A stretch of 64,000 nt of DNA from Ryuthela nishihirai (GCA_038380435.1 JAWZYU010000007.1:25647001-25711000), one strand, 5' to 3'; shown: positions 9,068 through 19,987, counted from the first letter of the stretch. The notes: generated from the sequence alone by a model not told the origin. Numbers and translations are program-made.

Positions 9068-10322
9068 CAATCAGTGAAAATGAGTGAACTGTAGTGAGAA
9101 GGTGAGAAGTGTAAAGTGAAATGTAGTGAGAAGTGTAAAGTGAAATGTAGGGAGAAGTGTACAGTGAAGTAGAGTGAAATGCAGGGAGAAGTATACAGTG
9201 AAATAGAGTGAAATGTAGTGAGAAATGTAGGGAGAAGTGTACAGTGAAGTAGAGTGAAATGTAGGGAGAAGTGTACAGTGAAGTAGAGTGAAATGTAGGG
9301 AGAAGTGTACAGTGAAGTAGAGTGAAATGTAGTGAGAAATGTAGGGAGAAGTGTACAGTGAAGTAGAGTGAAATGTAGTGAGAAATGTAGGGAGAAGTGT
9401 ACAGTGAAGTAGAGTGAAATGTAGGGAGAAGTGTACAGTGAAGTAGAGTGAAATGTAGTGAGAAATGTAGGGAGAAGTGTACAGTGAAGTAGAGTGAAAT
9501 GTAGTGAGAAATGTAGGGAGAAGTGTACAGTGAAGTAGAGTGAAATGTAGTGAGAAATGTAGGGAGAAGTGTACAGTGAAGTAGAGTGAAATGTAGGGAG
9601 AAGTATACAGTGAAGTAGAGTGAAATGTAGGGAGAAGTGTACAGTGAAGTAGAGTGAAATGTAGTGAGAAATGTAGGGAGAAGTGTACAGTGAAGTAGAG
9701 TGAAATGTAGGGAGAAGTATACAGTGAAGTAGAGTGAAATGTAGGGAGAAGTGTACAGTGAAGTAGAGTGAAATGTAGTGAGAAATGTAGGGAGAAGTGT
9801 ACAGTGAAGTAGAGTGAAATGTAGTGAGAAATGTAGGGAGAAGTGTACAGTGAAGTAGAGTTAAATGTAGTGAGAAATGTAGGGAGAAGTGTACAGTGAA
9901 GTAGAGTGAAATGTAGTGAGAAATGTAGGGAGAAGTGTACAGTGAAGTAGAGTGAAATGTAGGGAGAAGTGTACAGTGAAGTAGAGTGAAATGTAGTGAG
10001 AAATGTAGGGAGAAGTGTACAGTGAAGTAGAGTGAAATGTAGGGAGAAGTATACAGTGAAGTAGAGTGAAATGTAGTGAGAAATGTAGGGAGAAGTGTAC
10101 AGTGAAGTATAGTGAAATGTAGTGAGAAATGTAGGGAGAAGTGTACAGTGAAGTAGAGTGAAATGTAGGGAGAAGTGTACAGTGAAGTAGAGTGAAATAT
10201 AGTGAGAAATGTAGGGAGAAGTGTACAGTGAAATAGAAGGAAATGTAGTGAGAAATGTAGGGAGAAGTGTACAGTGAAGTAGAGTGAAATGTAGGGAGAA
10301 GTGTACAGTGAAGTAGAGTAAA
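9068..10322. repeat. Purine-rich minisatellite, 34-bp and 12-bp modules
   Basis: About 1.25 kb of tandem repeats built from a 34-bp module (GTAGGGAGAAGTGTACAGTG, then AAGTAGAGTGAAAT) and an optional 12-bp module (GTAGTGAGAAAT), giving 34- or 46-bp units. Central units are nearly identical; the edges are more diverged (AAGTGTAAAGTGAAAT at the left). The plus strand is strongly purine-rich, and the repeats lack CTA, TCA and TTA, which leaves the minus strand open for 485 codons. Because 34 and 46 are not multiples of three, the frame rotates through the array; I read the open frame as a composition effect and not a gene. Confidence 0.95.
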
Positions 10323-10329
10323 ATGGTGA

Positions 10330-10861
10330 CAGATATAGAGAAATATAATGATAATGTGTGAAGTGAAATATGTTACAGATTGGGATTAAAAATGAGTACC
10401 TGTGTAAAATAAGTTGCAAAATATATTTTAAGGAAAATTTTGAAATCATTGAATTTACTTCAGTGGAAAGAGGTAGAGAATGAAAGAATTTAAAGCCAAA
10501 ATTGAAGGGGTTGATATCGGAATTTCAGCTAATTTGGGAATGCTTGAAATCAATTTTGCAGAGAAAGTAAAAGAAAAATGTTTCCTGTTATTGTACTTTT
10601 CTTTGAGAAATCTTTCTGAATTGAAATTAATTTTTAATTTGCACATTCTTCAGTTAGTTTTCATTTCCTGAGGTAGATGGGGAAAATTTACATGCAATTG
10701 AATTATCTTGAATATATTTCAATTAGAGCCCCCTTGTAAAGTTTTCGAGTCACTCCATGACTAGTAAAGCTATAGAAACCAAATTATAGCAGCTAGTATT
10801 CGGCTGCCCAACAACAGAGAACTTCTGATATTGAAAGGAAAACTCATTTTTTTAAAGATTC
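10330..10861. other. AT-rich stretch with short open frames only
   Basis: Frames of 63 codons lie on both strands (10455-10671) and overlap each other. Neither has a recognisable motif, signal peptide or codon signature. No repeat family was identified. Confidence 0.4.
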
Positions 10862-10873
10862 ACTAAATTAGCA

Positions 10874-11265
10874 GTTGGGTTGGGTTGTTTTACCTCTGAG
10901 CGGCACTTTTTTGCACACCATGGGCTAAATGGCCAGGTCACATGGACCCCGAAGGCTCAGAGAAGGTTGGGGGAGGGGATCCACTGGAACAGCTGTTGGG
11001 AGACAGATGGTAGCCTCCCGTCAAGGCCATCCAGCGTGTTCTTTAACGTGCACAGGGTATGGCTCTCCCGCACACGGGGCCACGGCTTAACGTCCCATCC
11101 GACGGATGGTGGCCTTTCCAAGCCCATCGGTGTCCCCTACTGACCGTGGGCAGGGCGGGGAATTTTGCGGAGATAAATCTCAACGCTGACCCAGCTGGGA
11201 CTCGAACCTGGGAACTACAGATTACGAGCCTGGCGCGCTGCCGACTGAGCCATCCCCCCCCTCTA
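10874..11265 (-). repeat. SINE family A, full-length
   Basis: Minus orientation with the tail at the left (GTTGGGTTGGGTTG) and box B and box A complements at the right. An exact 12-bp target-site duplication ACTAAATTAGCA lies at 10862-10873 and 11266-11277. High similarity to the other full-length copies suggests fairly recent insertion. Confidence 0.95.
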
Positions 11266-11471
11266 ACTAAATTAGCAATGAAATCAAGAAGATTATTAAC
11301 TTTGCATAAAAATATGCTTTTTTTAACACACAAAACCTCTCACAGGACTTCAACTTTAACAATAGAAAAAAGTATTTTACTCAAGACAGACAAACGTCAA
11401 ATTTTAAAATAAGGGAAAAAAACACAAATGTCAGTGCCCTAGAAAAACCAACTCCAGCTTATAACTTAATG

Positions 11472-11664
11472 CAGTGGTTCTCAACCTTTTATGCTTCACG
11501 TACCCCCTGGAAATGTGTATGTAACTGGCGTACATAGACAGGTAAAACTATAGTTATATTGTAATAATGCAACTTAAAGACTTTGTTACTAGATCTAGAG
11601 AATTTTGAGCTCTCACGGCGTACCCCAAAAAATTTTACTCCATACCCCACGTTGAGAACTCCTG
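11472..11664 (+). mobile_element. hAT-type MITE (family G), copy 2
   Basis: A 193-bp element starting CAGTGGTTCTCAACC and ending GTTGAGAACTCCTG, which are imperfect inverted repeats of the hAT type. An 8-bp target-site duplication ACTTAATG / ACCTAATG (one mismatch) flanks it at 11464-11471 and 11665-11672, the size expected for hAT. No coding sequence. Confidence 0.85.
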
Positions 11665-11916
11665 ACCTAATGAATACATATATAGACGATATACACGGCT
11701 AACTGATAGGAGATCATTCTGACTATGAAGCACATATGCTAGAGCTCTGAAAATTTGCAAGAAGGGGGTAATCTGGATCGTACATCTCGAGAAAAATCTT
11801 AAATATGACCTCCGGTGTGTCCTTTAAAATCAAATGGAGGTCACGTAAAGGTCAAACCTTGATCTACAAGTGCTGGAAAAATGAAAATTGGTCTCTGGGG
11901 GTGTTTCGGGTTGTAA

Positions 11917-12122
11917 ATAAAAAAAAATAAATAAATACCCACTCAAGCAGCTGCTTGCCACAGAGGTGTGACAGGAGGCTGTCAGTTTATATGCCATAGT
12001 AGGAGATCTGAGAGGATCGCAGGACCTCAGCAGAAAAACGACAAACACATCCATGCCTAATCCGGGGTTCGAACCCAGGTCCCTTAGATTAGTAGCCAAG
12101 CGTGCTAACCACTCGGCCACGG
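11917..12122 (-). repeat. SINE family B, full-length
   Basis: On the minus strand a tRNA-like head has box A GGCCGAGTGGTTAGCACGC and box B GGTTCGAACCCCGG, a leucine/serine-type pattern. The body contains GCAGCTGCTTGCCACAGAGG (plus strand), and the tail at the left is AAATAAATAAATACC. Inserted in modular repeat D. Confidence 0.9.
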
Positions 12123-12163
12123 AATATATAATACAATAATAAATTATTAAAGCTAGAGTTGGT

Positions 12164-12276
12164 ATATGCTATGTAGAAGATCTGTGAGAATGGCAGGACC
12201 TCAGCTGAAAAACAATACGCGCATTCATGTCTTACCCGGGGCGCGAACCCAGGTCCCTCAGATCAGTAGCCAATCG
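12164..12276 (-). repeat. SINE family B, fragment
   Basis: Covers the middle and box B of the family (ATGTAGAAGATCTGTGAG, then GCGCGAACCCAGG) and stops before the box A end. Lies 42 bp from the full copy in the same orientation and may be a separate older insertion or a partial duplication. Confidence 0.8.
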
Positions 12277-12644
12277 GATCCGGAGGGTCCTTCGAGGTAA
12301 AAGGTCAAATTTAGATCTATCGGTACAAGAAAGCTGAGAATTGGGGGAAATGTTGAATTTTGGTTGCAGGGGTCCTTTGAGGTCAAAAGTGAAATATAGT
12401 CATAGATCTCAGAAATTATATGCCAAATTTTGGATGCGATGGGTCCTTCGGTGTCAAAGGTCAAATTTCGATATACCAGAGCTAGAGAGCTAAAATTGAT
12501 TACTAGGGATACTTCAGGCGGTACAACTCAGTGATAATAGGAATTTTGAGATCGGGTGTTGTGTTTAAGGTCAAAGTCAAGTCGGAGTAACCAGTTAAAT
12601 ATCAAGAGGTCACAATGGCACCGATTGATTTCTAGTAAATTATA

Positions 12645-13436
12645 TATAGACGATTGCGAGTGATTGACTGACGGCTGACAGCGAATCACGCTAATTCTAA
12701 CTATGATTCAGAAATGGTAGAGCTCTGAAAAGATGCAAATTAGTGTAGGTTGCTTCGATTTGCGTAATCGGATAGCGGCATAAAAACGGATGTTTTGGAG
12801 TGGATCGTTGTTTTGTGTTGTAATGTGAGTAAAGAACTCAGGGGTAATTCAGGTCACAGATATCTGGTAATATCCCAAATTTGACCTCTGATGTGTCCTT
12901 TATGGTCTAATACAGGTCACATAGAGGTCAAACTTTGATCTACCAGTGCTAGAAACTTGTAAATTGTTGTCTGGCAATATGTTGGGCTGTAGATCTTGGA
13001 AAAGTTACGGAATTTTGGATTAACAACGTACTTCGAGGTCAAAGGTTAATGAGTTCGATGCTAGGGAGCTGAAAATTGGTTCCTGGGAACATTTTGTGTA
13101 TATATCGGAAATGTGAAATTTTGGATGCGATGGGCCCTTCGATATTCCGGTGATAGAGAACTAAAAATTTGCACTGGGGAGGATATTTTTAGTTGTAGAT
13201 CTCAGAAATTATGTCAAATTTCGGATGCGATGGGTCTTTCGAGGTCAAAGTTTAAATCTCTATATACTTGTGCTGGGAAGGTAAAAATTGGGGAATAAGG
13301 ATATTTCCGGCGGTAGAACTTAGAAATGAGAGGAATATTCAGATCTGATGTCGCATTTGAGATCAAATAGGAGTCAGAGTGAAAGGCACGGAATCAAGAG
13401 GTACTATCGGTACCTGTTGATTTCTAGTAAGTGATG
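12645..13436 (+). repeat. Modular repeat D, copy 2
   Basis: Begins ATATATAGACGATTGCGAG with a GATTGACTGACGG motif and contains at least three internal modules sharing GATGCGATGGG.CCTTCGA and AGGTCAAAG. It ends TTGATTTCTAGTAAGTG, like copy 1. Directly adjoins copy 1 head-to-tail. No coding potential. Confidence 0.7.
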
Positions 13437-13726
13437 CCCAGTAAATAATGTGTATTATTTGCATGCTTGTAGCGTTTTCGTTATTGGTTGTTAATTTGGG
13501 AAATGTGGATTAGCTTTGTGAAGTAAGTGAAGTGATGAAATATTTCCCTGTTCATTTTAGACTGGCCAGCTAGTAGTTAACAGGTCTGGGTAACTTTGTG
13601 AGAGTCGTGATCGCTTAAGAATACCCAGCCCTCGGAGAGGGGAATTGTTTTCTACAGGAGGCGAGCAGTAAAGGCTAGAAGGTCAGAAATGATTTTGGCA
13701 GATGAACTAAAATATAAGCACACCTA

Positions 13727-13929
13727 TCCCTCGATTTACACGGTACTCAGTTCACACAATTTTGGCTTTGCACGGTCAGAAAATGCAACCAGTTTCGATT
13801 TACACGGTACTGACTGAGACGTACATAGAAAGGAAATCTCAGTCAGTACCGTGTAAATCGAAACTGGTTGCATTTTTTGACCGTGCAAAGCCAAAATTGT
13901 GTGAACTGAGTACCGTGTAAATCGAGGGA
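13727..13929. mobile_element. Palindromic MITE with 93-bp arms
   Basis: Arms 13727-13819 and 13837-13929 are inverted copies with about one visible mismatch and a 17-nt loop, flanked by TA on both sides (13725-13726, 13930-13931). Terminal sequence TCCCTCGATTTACACGG; each arm repeats CGATTTACACGGTACT internally. The CGATTTACACGG motif recalls ends of pogo/Tigger-type elements and is related to the terminal fragment at 33831. Near-perfect arms point to recent origin or hairpin-based formation. Confidence 0.85.
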
Positions 13930-14275
13930 TACGTGTAATTCATTTAACGCAGTGGCTTTCAACAAATTATGGGGCGTTTTCTTCACTCTTTCTGTGGAAA
14001 TAAATAAATATAAAATCGAATACTTTATAGATTGACATGGTCTTTCATGAAGGTGGGGAGCTTTCGAAAAATAAAAGTGAGCGTCCCAGCCATATGTACC
14101 CAAGATTTAGATTCGAGGTGGGATGGGGATTCTGAGAATAAGATTTGAGTAGGGTTTCCTAACTTCTAAAATATTTCACCGGACAGGAAAGGTTAAAATG
14201 GTATTCTGTATGAACACCCTAAATGACTAATTAATTTCCTAACAATATTCTTAGGAGTAAAATATATCTTCCCCC

Positions 14276-14358
14276 TCCCCAACATTTCCTAGGTTTCTAG
14301 GTACTCTGACTATCATGATGCATTTACAACTTGAAAATTTATTTCTTCACTAGGAAAT
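14276..14358. repeat. Left member of an 83-bp direct repeat flanking a SINE
   Basis: CCCCAACATTTCCTAGG through TTCTTCACTAGGAAATG. The right member at 14747-14829 has about seven differences. SINE A lies exactly between them. Confidence 0.85.
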
Positions 14359-14746
14359 GGGGCGGGGGTGGCTCAGTCGGTAGCGCGCCAGACTCGTAAT
14401 CTGTAGTTCCCAGGTTCGAGTCCCAGCTGGATCAGCGTTGAGATTTATCTCCGCAAAATGCTCCGCCCTGCCCACGGTCAGTAGGGGACACCGATGGGCT
14501 TGGAAAGGCCACCGTCCATCGTATGGGACGTTAAGCCGTGGCCCCGTGTGCGGGAGAGCCATACCCTGTGCACGTTAAAGAACACGCTGGATGGCCTTGA
14601 CGGGAAACTATCATCTGTCTCCCAACAGCTGTTCCAGTGGGTCCCCTCCCCCAACCTTCTCTGAGCCTTCGGGGTCCATGTGACCTGGCCATTTAGCCCA
14701 TGGTGTGCAAAAAAGTGCCGCTCAGAGGTAAAACAACCCAACCCAA
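14359..14746 (+). repeat. SINE family A, full-length
   Basis: Complete copy with leader, box A, box B and CCCAACCCAACCCC end. In place of an ordinary 10-14 bp target-site duplication it is bounded by the 83-bp direct repeats described beside it. Confidence 0.95.
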
Positions 14747-14829
14747 CCCCAACACTTCCTAGTTTTCTAGGTATTCTGACTATCATGATGCATTTACAAC
14801 TTGAAATGTTATTTCTTCACTAGGAAGTA
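14747..14829. repeat. Right member of the 83-bp direct repeat
   Basis: CCCCAACACTTCCTAG through TTCTTCACTAGGAAGTA, matching 14276-14358 apart from scattered substitutions. The mismatches imply that the duplication is not brand new. Confidence 0.85.
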
Positions 14830-15365
14830 TCCTATCATTTCTAACAGTTACAGTCTTCATTATGATTGCATGCGAAAGTTTTACTTTTCAACGTCCTATT
14901 ACATTGGGCAACACACCAAAAAAGGCTTTGAAATGAAAATAGCCATTCTTTACAAATTGAGAGGTGCTGAATAGGAAAATGACAGTAAAATTTGTCGATT
15001 GGTTCTTGTTTAGGACAGACAGAGATGGTCATGTATAAACGACTCAATCCGCATTGAGTACATAGGTAACCATTTCGCAACGCTGTATTTTAAACTGCAG
15101 ATTGGAACATATTGCGTTGTATTGCATCAGTCCACCATACACACAACCCCAGGAGGAATCGCATCATTGTTTGATGCATTGTAGTTAAGTCATGACGTCG
15201 CGGCTTTACGATCACGGAAAAAAGATTATGCAATCGTTAGTTGTAAGCAACGTCTCGTAGGGTGAGCAAGTCTTTTGAGCGACTCCCATTTACCCCTGAG
15301 TCATAAGCACAACACAAGTGATCCTTGCAGTTTTAATCCAGCAGTAGTGATGCCTCGTAACTGTG
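14830..15365. other. Stretch without recognised features
   Basis: A 79-codon minus frame (15080-14841) is cysteine-rich, but I see no domain pattern or start context to support it. The rest is unremarkable up to the piggyBac target site. Confidence 0.35.
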
Positions 15366-15369
15366 TTAA

Positions 15370-17804
15370 CTCGTAACTGGTATGGTACATTTTCTGGAGC
15401 GGCGTTGGTAAGGTGGGGTCAGGGAGTCTTAGTGGCTCAAAATACATGACGTCATGGCATCTCACTGATTTCTGATAGGTTACTATTGATTTTCAGATAT
15501 TTAACAAATTGAAGTGAATCCAATCATACGTCTTCTCACTTAAAAAAAACATATTTATTCAAAACATGAAAATACTGGTTCGCAAAGACCTGAAACGCTT
15601 TTGAGTTCACATAATTGTACCAAACCAAACATAATACCTTTCTAAACATTTTAACCTTAAATATACATTCAAATTCAAATAGAAAATCAGGTAAATGTCA
15701 TTCCTGTAATCGCAAATGAAAAACTACAGGCGCACTTCCAAGCAATCTTCACAGACACTTCGCGCGCAACTTCCGCAAACTGGCAGATGGCAAACAGCAC
15801 TTCCAACGTTAGTTTTCTTGTCCTGTTTACGTGGACACTTAGCACACCTAGCTGGCTTCTCTAATAATTGGTTTCCTCTATTTCCATGTGCTTCAGGAGC
15901 GTTCTTTCTCAGAATGGAAAGAATGTTCTGTTTTAGAAGCCTGGGAAGATGTTTATTTTCCATCCTTCTTTCCATATGGGGAACAACAAGCTGCCTTGCC
16001 AGTGCCTTTATAAATTCATATCTGGAATGTTTGCGATTGTCTGGTAGGGCAGAAAAAAATTACAAAAGCATTTACTATTGAAATATTCAGAATTTCATAG
16101 AACACCGTCAGAGGCCATCGTCTGGAACGCCTGTTACACCCATAGACAGTACATTTTTCGTCCAACGCATCGATTCCGCCTTTAGTGTAGTTGTAAAATT
16201 CAATTATTTCTGGGTTTTTTGTCATCTCCATTTACAGTGGCTGTGTGGTGCATCGAGGATATCAGGAGAACAGCTTTTCCGAGTTTGGGGACATACGATG
16301 GTAGAGTTATTCTGTTGGTAAATCCAAACAGAGAAGAATGTATAGTTCGCTTTCTTGACGGCAAGAACTCTCTAGATATTTCTTTCTTATTAATTTTTAG
16401 TGTGCCAACATAGGTGAGGTTCCTCTCCATTAGCTCATTCACCAACTCTACTGACGAAAACCAGTTATCGGCTGTAACGTTTCTGTTCCTTCAATGGACT
16501 TCACTAAATGAAGAACTGATTCCGTGGGTTTGCCGAGTTTCTTTTCTTCTGTTGACAATGTATCGCCATCACTGTCCTTCCCTGAATAAATATACGCATC
16601 CAAAAGGTAATGTGTTCTTGTGTCGTTTAGGCCCATAATTTTGATTCCATATTTGCGCGGTTTCATCGGCATGTACATGCGAAACTTGCATCTGCCACGA
16701 AATCTGACGAGCATCTCATCGACACAAGCATATTCACCGATCGAATAGTTTTTCTTGCTGTTATTTATGAATTGTTGAAAGATGTTCGAAATAGCGGCTG
16801 CTCGATCCTTTTTTTTTCTCCTCCCTGGTTTCTTTATTGTCAAACCTCAAGGCAGTGAGCAAAATATGGAAGCGCTTTTGCGACATGGGCACCTAAATAT
16901 TTCGCGACCTGTTCCGTTTGTCGCAAAAATTGATGCCAAGTCTTCATTATTGGACTTGAAAATTGCTGAAAAAAAGAGCAAGCCCAAAAAAGCTTTCAGC
17001 TCTGTGATGTCCATGTCTCCAACTAAGTATTTATTATTCGCAGAGAATTTATTTCTCATGCTTTCCAGCTTTATATTTGTTTGTAATACAATTTCTTGCA
17101 AAATCTCATCAGTAATTAGACATGTCCATGCATCAGTCTCGGAACAAGCACTTCCCAATAATCTTGCTGGTCCGATAACACCCGGAACTTGAGATATAAT
17201 GTTGTGACTCCTAGTACGCACATTAGTTGCAGGCGGTTCAGCGCTCCATTTGAATCTATTTTTTCCATAATATGATTTTGTTGTTACTGTGCTGGATGTC
17301 GTGGGCATCGTTGCAGTACCTGTCTCTTCATCACTTACATTGTTGTCGTTGTTTTGTTCCTCATCTTCCCCTTCGTCTCCAATTTCCATTTCAGAGTCAC
17401 TATCGTGCTCGCTGACGTAATCCGGATCCACATCACTGTCATTTCCGCTAAAATCACTTTCTAGTTCGTCCAAAGTTTGTAGTGCCCATTCTTCAAACCG
17501 CGGATCATCCGTCCGCATCCGCTTCCGTGATGAACTCGCCATTACAACGTCTAAAGCAAAATGAAGCGAAGTACAAAGAAGTAACACGATTGGTAAAATG
17601 GGGTCTCGCAGACCCCAAGCAAACGAACACTGCCAATAAACTTTGAATACTAACAAAAATGTACAGCAGCATCACGCTCCCCCACTCAAGACGCATCAGC
17701 TGAGAGGTACTGAGGCGGGCAGCGCCATCGAACAAAAAGTATTTGAACTATCAAGAAAAATAATAGCACTGGGGTCTGGTAGACCCCGCCATACCAGTTA
17801 CGGG
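15370..17804 (-). mobile_element. piggyBac-type DNA transposon, complete ends
   Basis: Bounded by TTAA at 15366-15369 and 17805-17808, the target site duplicated by piggyBac elements. The termini are inverted repeats: left CTCGTAACTGGTATGG and right, on the minus strand, CCCGTAACTGGTATGG. A transposase pseudogene fills the centre on the minus strand. Short GGGGTCT..AGACCCC motifs occur near the transposase 5' side (about 17598-17625 and 17770-17788). Length 2435 bp, normal for the superfamily. Confidence 0.92.
15724..17542 (-). pseudogene. piggyBac transposase, frameshifted
   Basis: Start ATG at 17542 (MASSSRKRMRTDDPRF). An acidic N-terminal region (repeated D, S and E to about residue 90) is followed by the DDE_Tnp_1_7-type core. 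All three expected catalytic aspartates are visible: ACVDEMLVRFRGRC (about 16720), VTADNWFSSVELV (about 16470) and YTKGGIDALDEKC (about 16180). A C-terminal cysteine-rich zinc-finger region (CAKCPRKQ, CHLPVCGSCARSVCEDCL) ends at 15724. Frame breaks occur near 16905, at the A-run near 16815, near 16445 and near 16220-16010. About 600 codons if joined, similar to PGBD4-like proteins. It would cut and paste at TTAA; this copy cannot make the full protein. Confidence 0.9.
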
Positions 17805-17882
17805 TTAATAGTACAGATGCATTTTGTTGCATTTGCGGGGAAGTGACGTTTGCAAACCAGAAAAGGGCCATCACTTCAATAG

Positions 17883-19469
17883 TGAAAGCGGTGTATGAGT
17901 TTTATTTTGGATGCAAGATCGGGGACCAGGACAAGGCCTGGCCCCACACATATGTTGCAGTACATGTACAAGAAATCTTCCAACGTGGCTGAAAGCCGAA
18001 AAAGTGGCGATGCCGTTTGCTGTTCCAATGGTTTGGAGAAAGTCATACAATCACGCAAATGACTGCTACTTCTGCGTGGTTCCACCTTTTTCTGGGGGCA
18101 TCACGAGGAAAAAGAAGTGGGCAATAGCGTACCCGAATATACAATCTGCTCTCCGACCATTTCCGCACGGCGAAGGCCTTCCCGTTCTCGAACCTCCAAA
18201 AGAATTTTTCATCGATTCAGACGATGAGGAGAAAGGCCAGCCTGCGTCGGTTTCTCCACAGCCTTCAGTGTCTAATGATGATCCATATGTCTGCCACGGT
18301 GCGTCATCTGCGCCACACATTCTCACCGAAGAAGAAATGAACGACCTTGTTGGCGATCTGGAGCTATCCATGGCCAAAGTAGAATTACTTTGATCAAGAC
18401 TTAAACAATGGAATCTTCTTTAGGAAAATTCCGAGTGACTTCGTTTCGAACTCGTTATGAGCAGTTTGCACCTTACTTTTGAAAGGTGATTACCTTATGT
18501 TCTGCTCCGATGTAGATGGCCTGATGAATGCCCTCGGAATCAAACATGACCCTCAAGAATGGCGACTATTCATAGACTCCTCGAAATTGAGCCTCAAGGC
18601 GGTATTGCTGCATAATGGAAATGATTTCCATCCATTCAGGTCAGACACGCTGTCAACAAGAAAGAAACTTACGACAACCTAAAACAGCTGTTGAACTGTC
18701 TTCAATACAGCAAGTATGGCTGGCATCTCTGTTGTGAATTGAAAGTAGTGGTTCTGTTGATGGTCTGCAGCTGGGATATACGAAGCACTGCTTTTTCTTA
18801 TGTGAATGGGATAGCCGAGCAAAGACTTTGCACTACATGAAGAGAAACTAGCCTCAGAGGAAATCTCTGAAATTCGGAGAGAAGTTTGGGAGCACCCAGC
18901 ACTGGCAGAAAGCACAAAATCCTGCTACCGTCCCTACACATCAAACTCGGTGTGATGAAAAACTCCGTAAAAGCCATGGACCGACTGCATCAGCTTTCAA
19001 GTACTTGGCTGGCAAATTCCCTCAACTCAGCGAAGCGAAAATTAAAGAGGGAATTTTTGTGGATCCTCAGATCCGCGAGCTGTTCAGAGACCACATGTTC
19101 GACAACCTGATTCAGGGTGACGAGAAAAAGGCTTCGGACGCGTTTCGTCTGGTACCACCTGAAATCCCCAGGAATGTCAGGACAGACAACTATAAGAAAC
19201 TGGTTAAGGACATGTTGTCTCTGTATCACAAACTTGACTGTAATGTGTCCTTAAAGATCCACTTTCTCCATTCCCACTTAGATTTCTTCCCCGACAACTG
19301 CGGCATGGTTAGTGATCATGGTGAATGTTTTCACGAGGACATTGCAACGATGGAGAAACGATACCAGGGAAACTGTTCCACTTCAATGGTGGCTGACTAC
19401 TGTTGGACGTTCGCCAGAGATGATCCTGAGCAGCTGTACAAGCGACGGGCAAAGCGACGTCGGAAGTAG
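17883..19469 (+). pseudogene. Uncharacterised repeat-associated protein, decayed copy
   Basis: A long coding relic that is not a transposase I can name. Across frames it reads: KAVYEFYFGCKIGDQDKAW, a one-base loss, HICCSTCTRNL and NDCYFC (two Cys-x2-Cys pairs that could bind zinc), YPNIQSALRPFPHGEGLP, an acidic linker, then GLMNALGIKHDPQEWRLFID and SSKLSLKAVLLHNGN (about 18519-18625), then LHIKLGVMKNSVKAMDR (about 18932-18980), and a well-kept C-terminal 155 codons (19005-19469) with EAKIKEGIFVDPQIRELF, SLKIHFLHSHLDFFPDN, CFHEDIATMEKRYQGN and VADYCWTF, ending in a basic tail RRAKRRRK. I recall similar proteins as unnamed, multi-copy entries in arthropods and cnidarians, which is memory only. 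It begins about 75 bp after the piggyBac target site. Stops and frameshifts near 17940, 18394-18460 and 18640-18930 make it inactive. Confidence 0.6.
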
Positions 19470-19985
19470 AAGCGGAGTTTTACCGATACATTTCATATGT
19501 ACGTATTACTCTATTATATAAGAAACTATTGCGGATTTCTCAGAAATCATAACCATTTTTGAATTTTCAATGCCATATTTGTGTTCAGCACCTTGAAATC
19601 TGTAAGAAATGGCTACTTTTATCTCAGAGGCATGACCTTATGAAAATGTGTCGCCCAGTGTTATCTTCCCCACTCATTTTCCTTCTTCTATAGATTTATC
19701 CCATAGAAGAAGGAAAATGAGCAGGGAAGATAATAAGACGTTGAGACGTAAAAACTGCCGTTTAATTAAGGCGACACTAAGTGCGAATTTCTTCAAGCTA
19801 CTCTTGGTTAATAAAATAAAAATTGGAAGGAATTCAGATTCAAAAATTCACGAAAATGGTGTGGTCAAAGAATTTAAGACTAAATCAAAAATAATTGACT
19901 TGTTTTGAAAATAAACTCTTGAAGAGATCAAAAATTCAAAGTTTTTGCACAATATATCGTATTGTTACATGGAAAATTACAAAAG
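19470..19985. other. Stretch with a 31-bp hairpin and no gene
   Basis: Mostly A/T-rich. An 86-codon frame (19648-19908) spans the hairpin at 19661-19733 and looks fortuitous. No repeat family was recognised. Confidence 0.4.
19661..19733. repeat. Inverted repeat, 31-bp arms
   Basis: Arms 19661-19691 and 19703-19733 (TTATCTTCCCCACTCATTTT and following) pair with two mismatches over 31 bp around an 11-nt loop. No TA or TTAA flanks are evident. Confidence 0.85.
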
Positions 19986-19987
19986 TA

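Larger units (their letters stand above)
11683..12644 (+). repeat. Modular repeat D, copy 1
   Basis: Starts near TATATAGACGATATACACGG and contains repeated internal modules of roughly 100-130 bp with the phrases GGATGCGATGGGTCCTTCG, AGGTCAAAGGTCAAATTT, a GATCTACC.GTGCTAG block and GTAGATCTCAGAAATT. It ends at GATTGATTTCTAGTAAAT. Two family B SINE segments are inserted at 11917-12276. A second copy follows head-to-tail with the same start and end. Non-coding; the repeat class is not identified. A Helitron is possible because of the CTAG end, but no hairpin is visible. Confidence 0.7.

Noticed and set aside
8992..10449. 485-codon minus open frame with Tyr/Ser/His/Leu-rich repeats
   Set aside because: It lies over the 34/46-bp minisatellite, whose units lack stop complements. 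Unit lengths rotate the frame, so the protein repeat is not maintained as selection would require.
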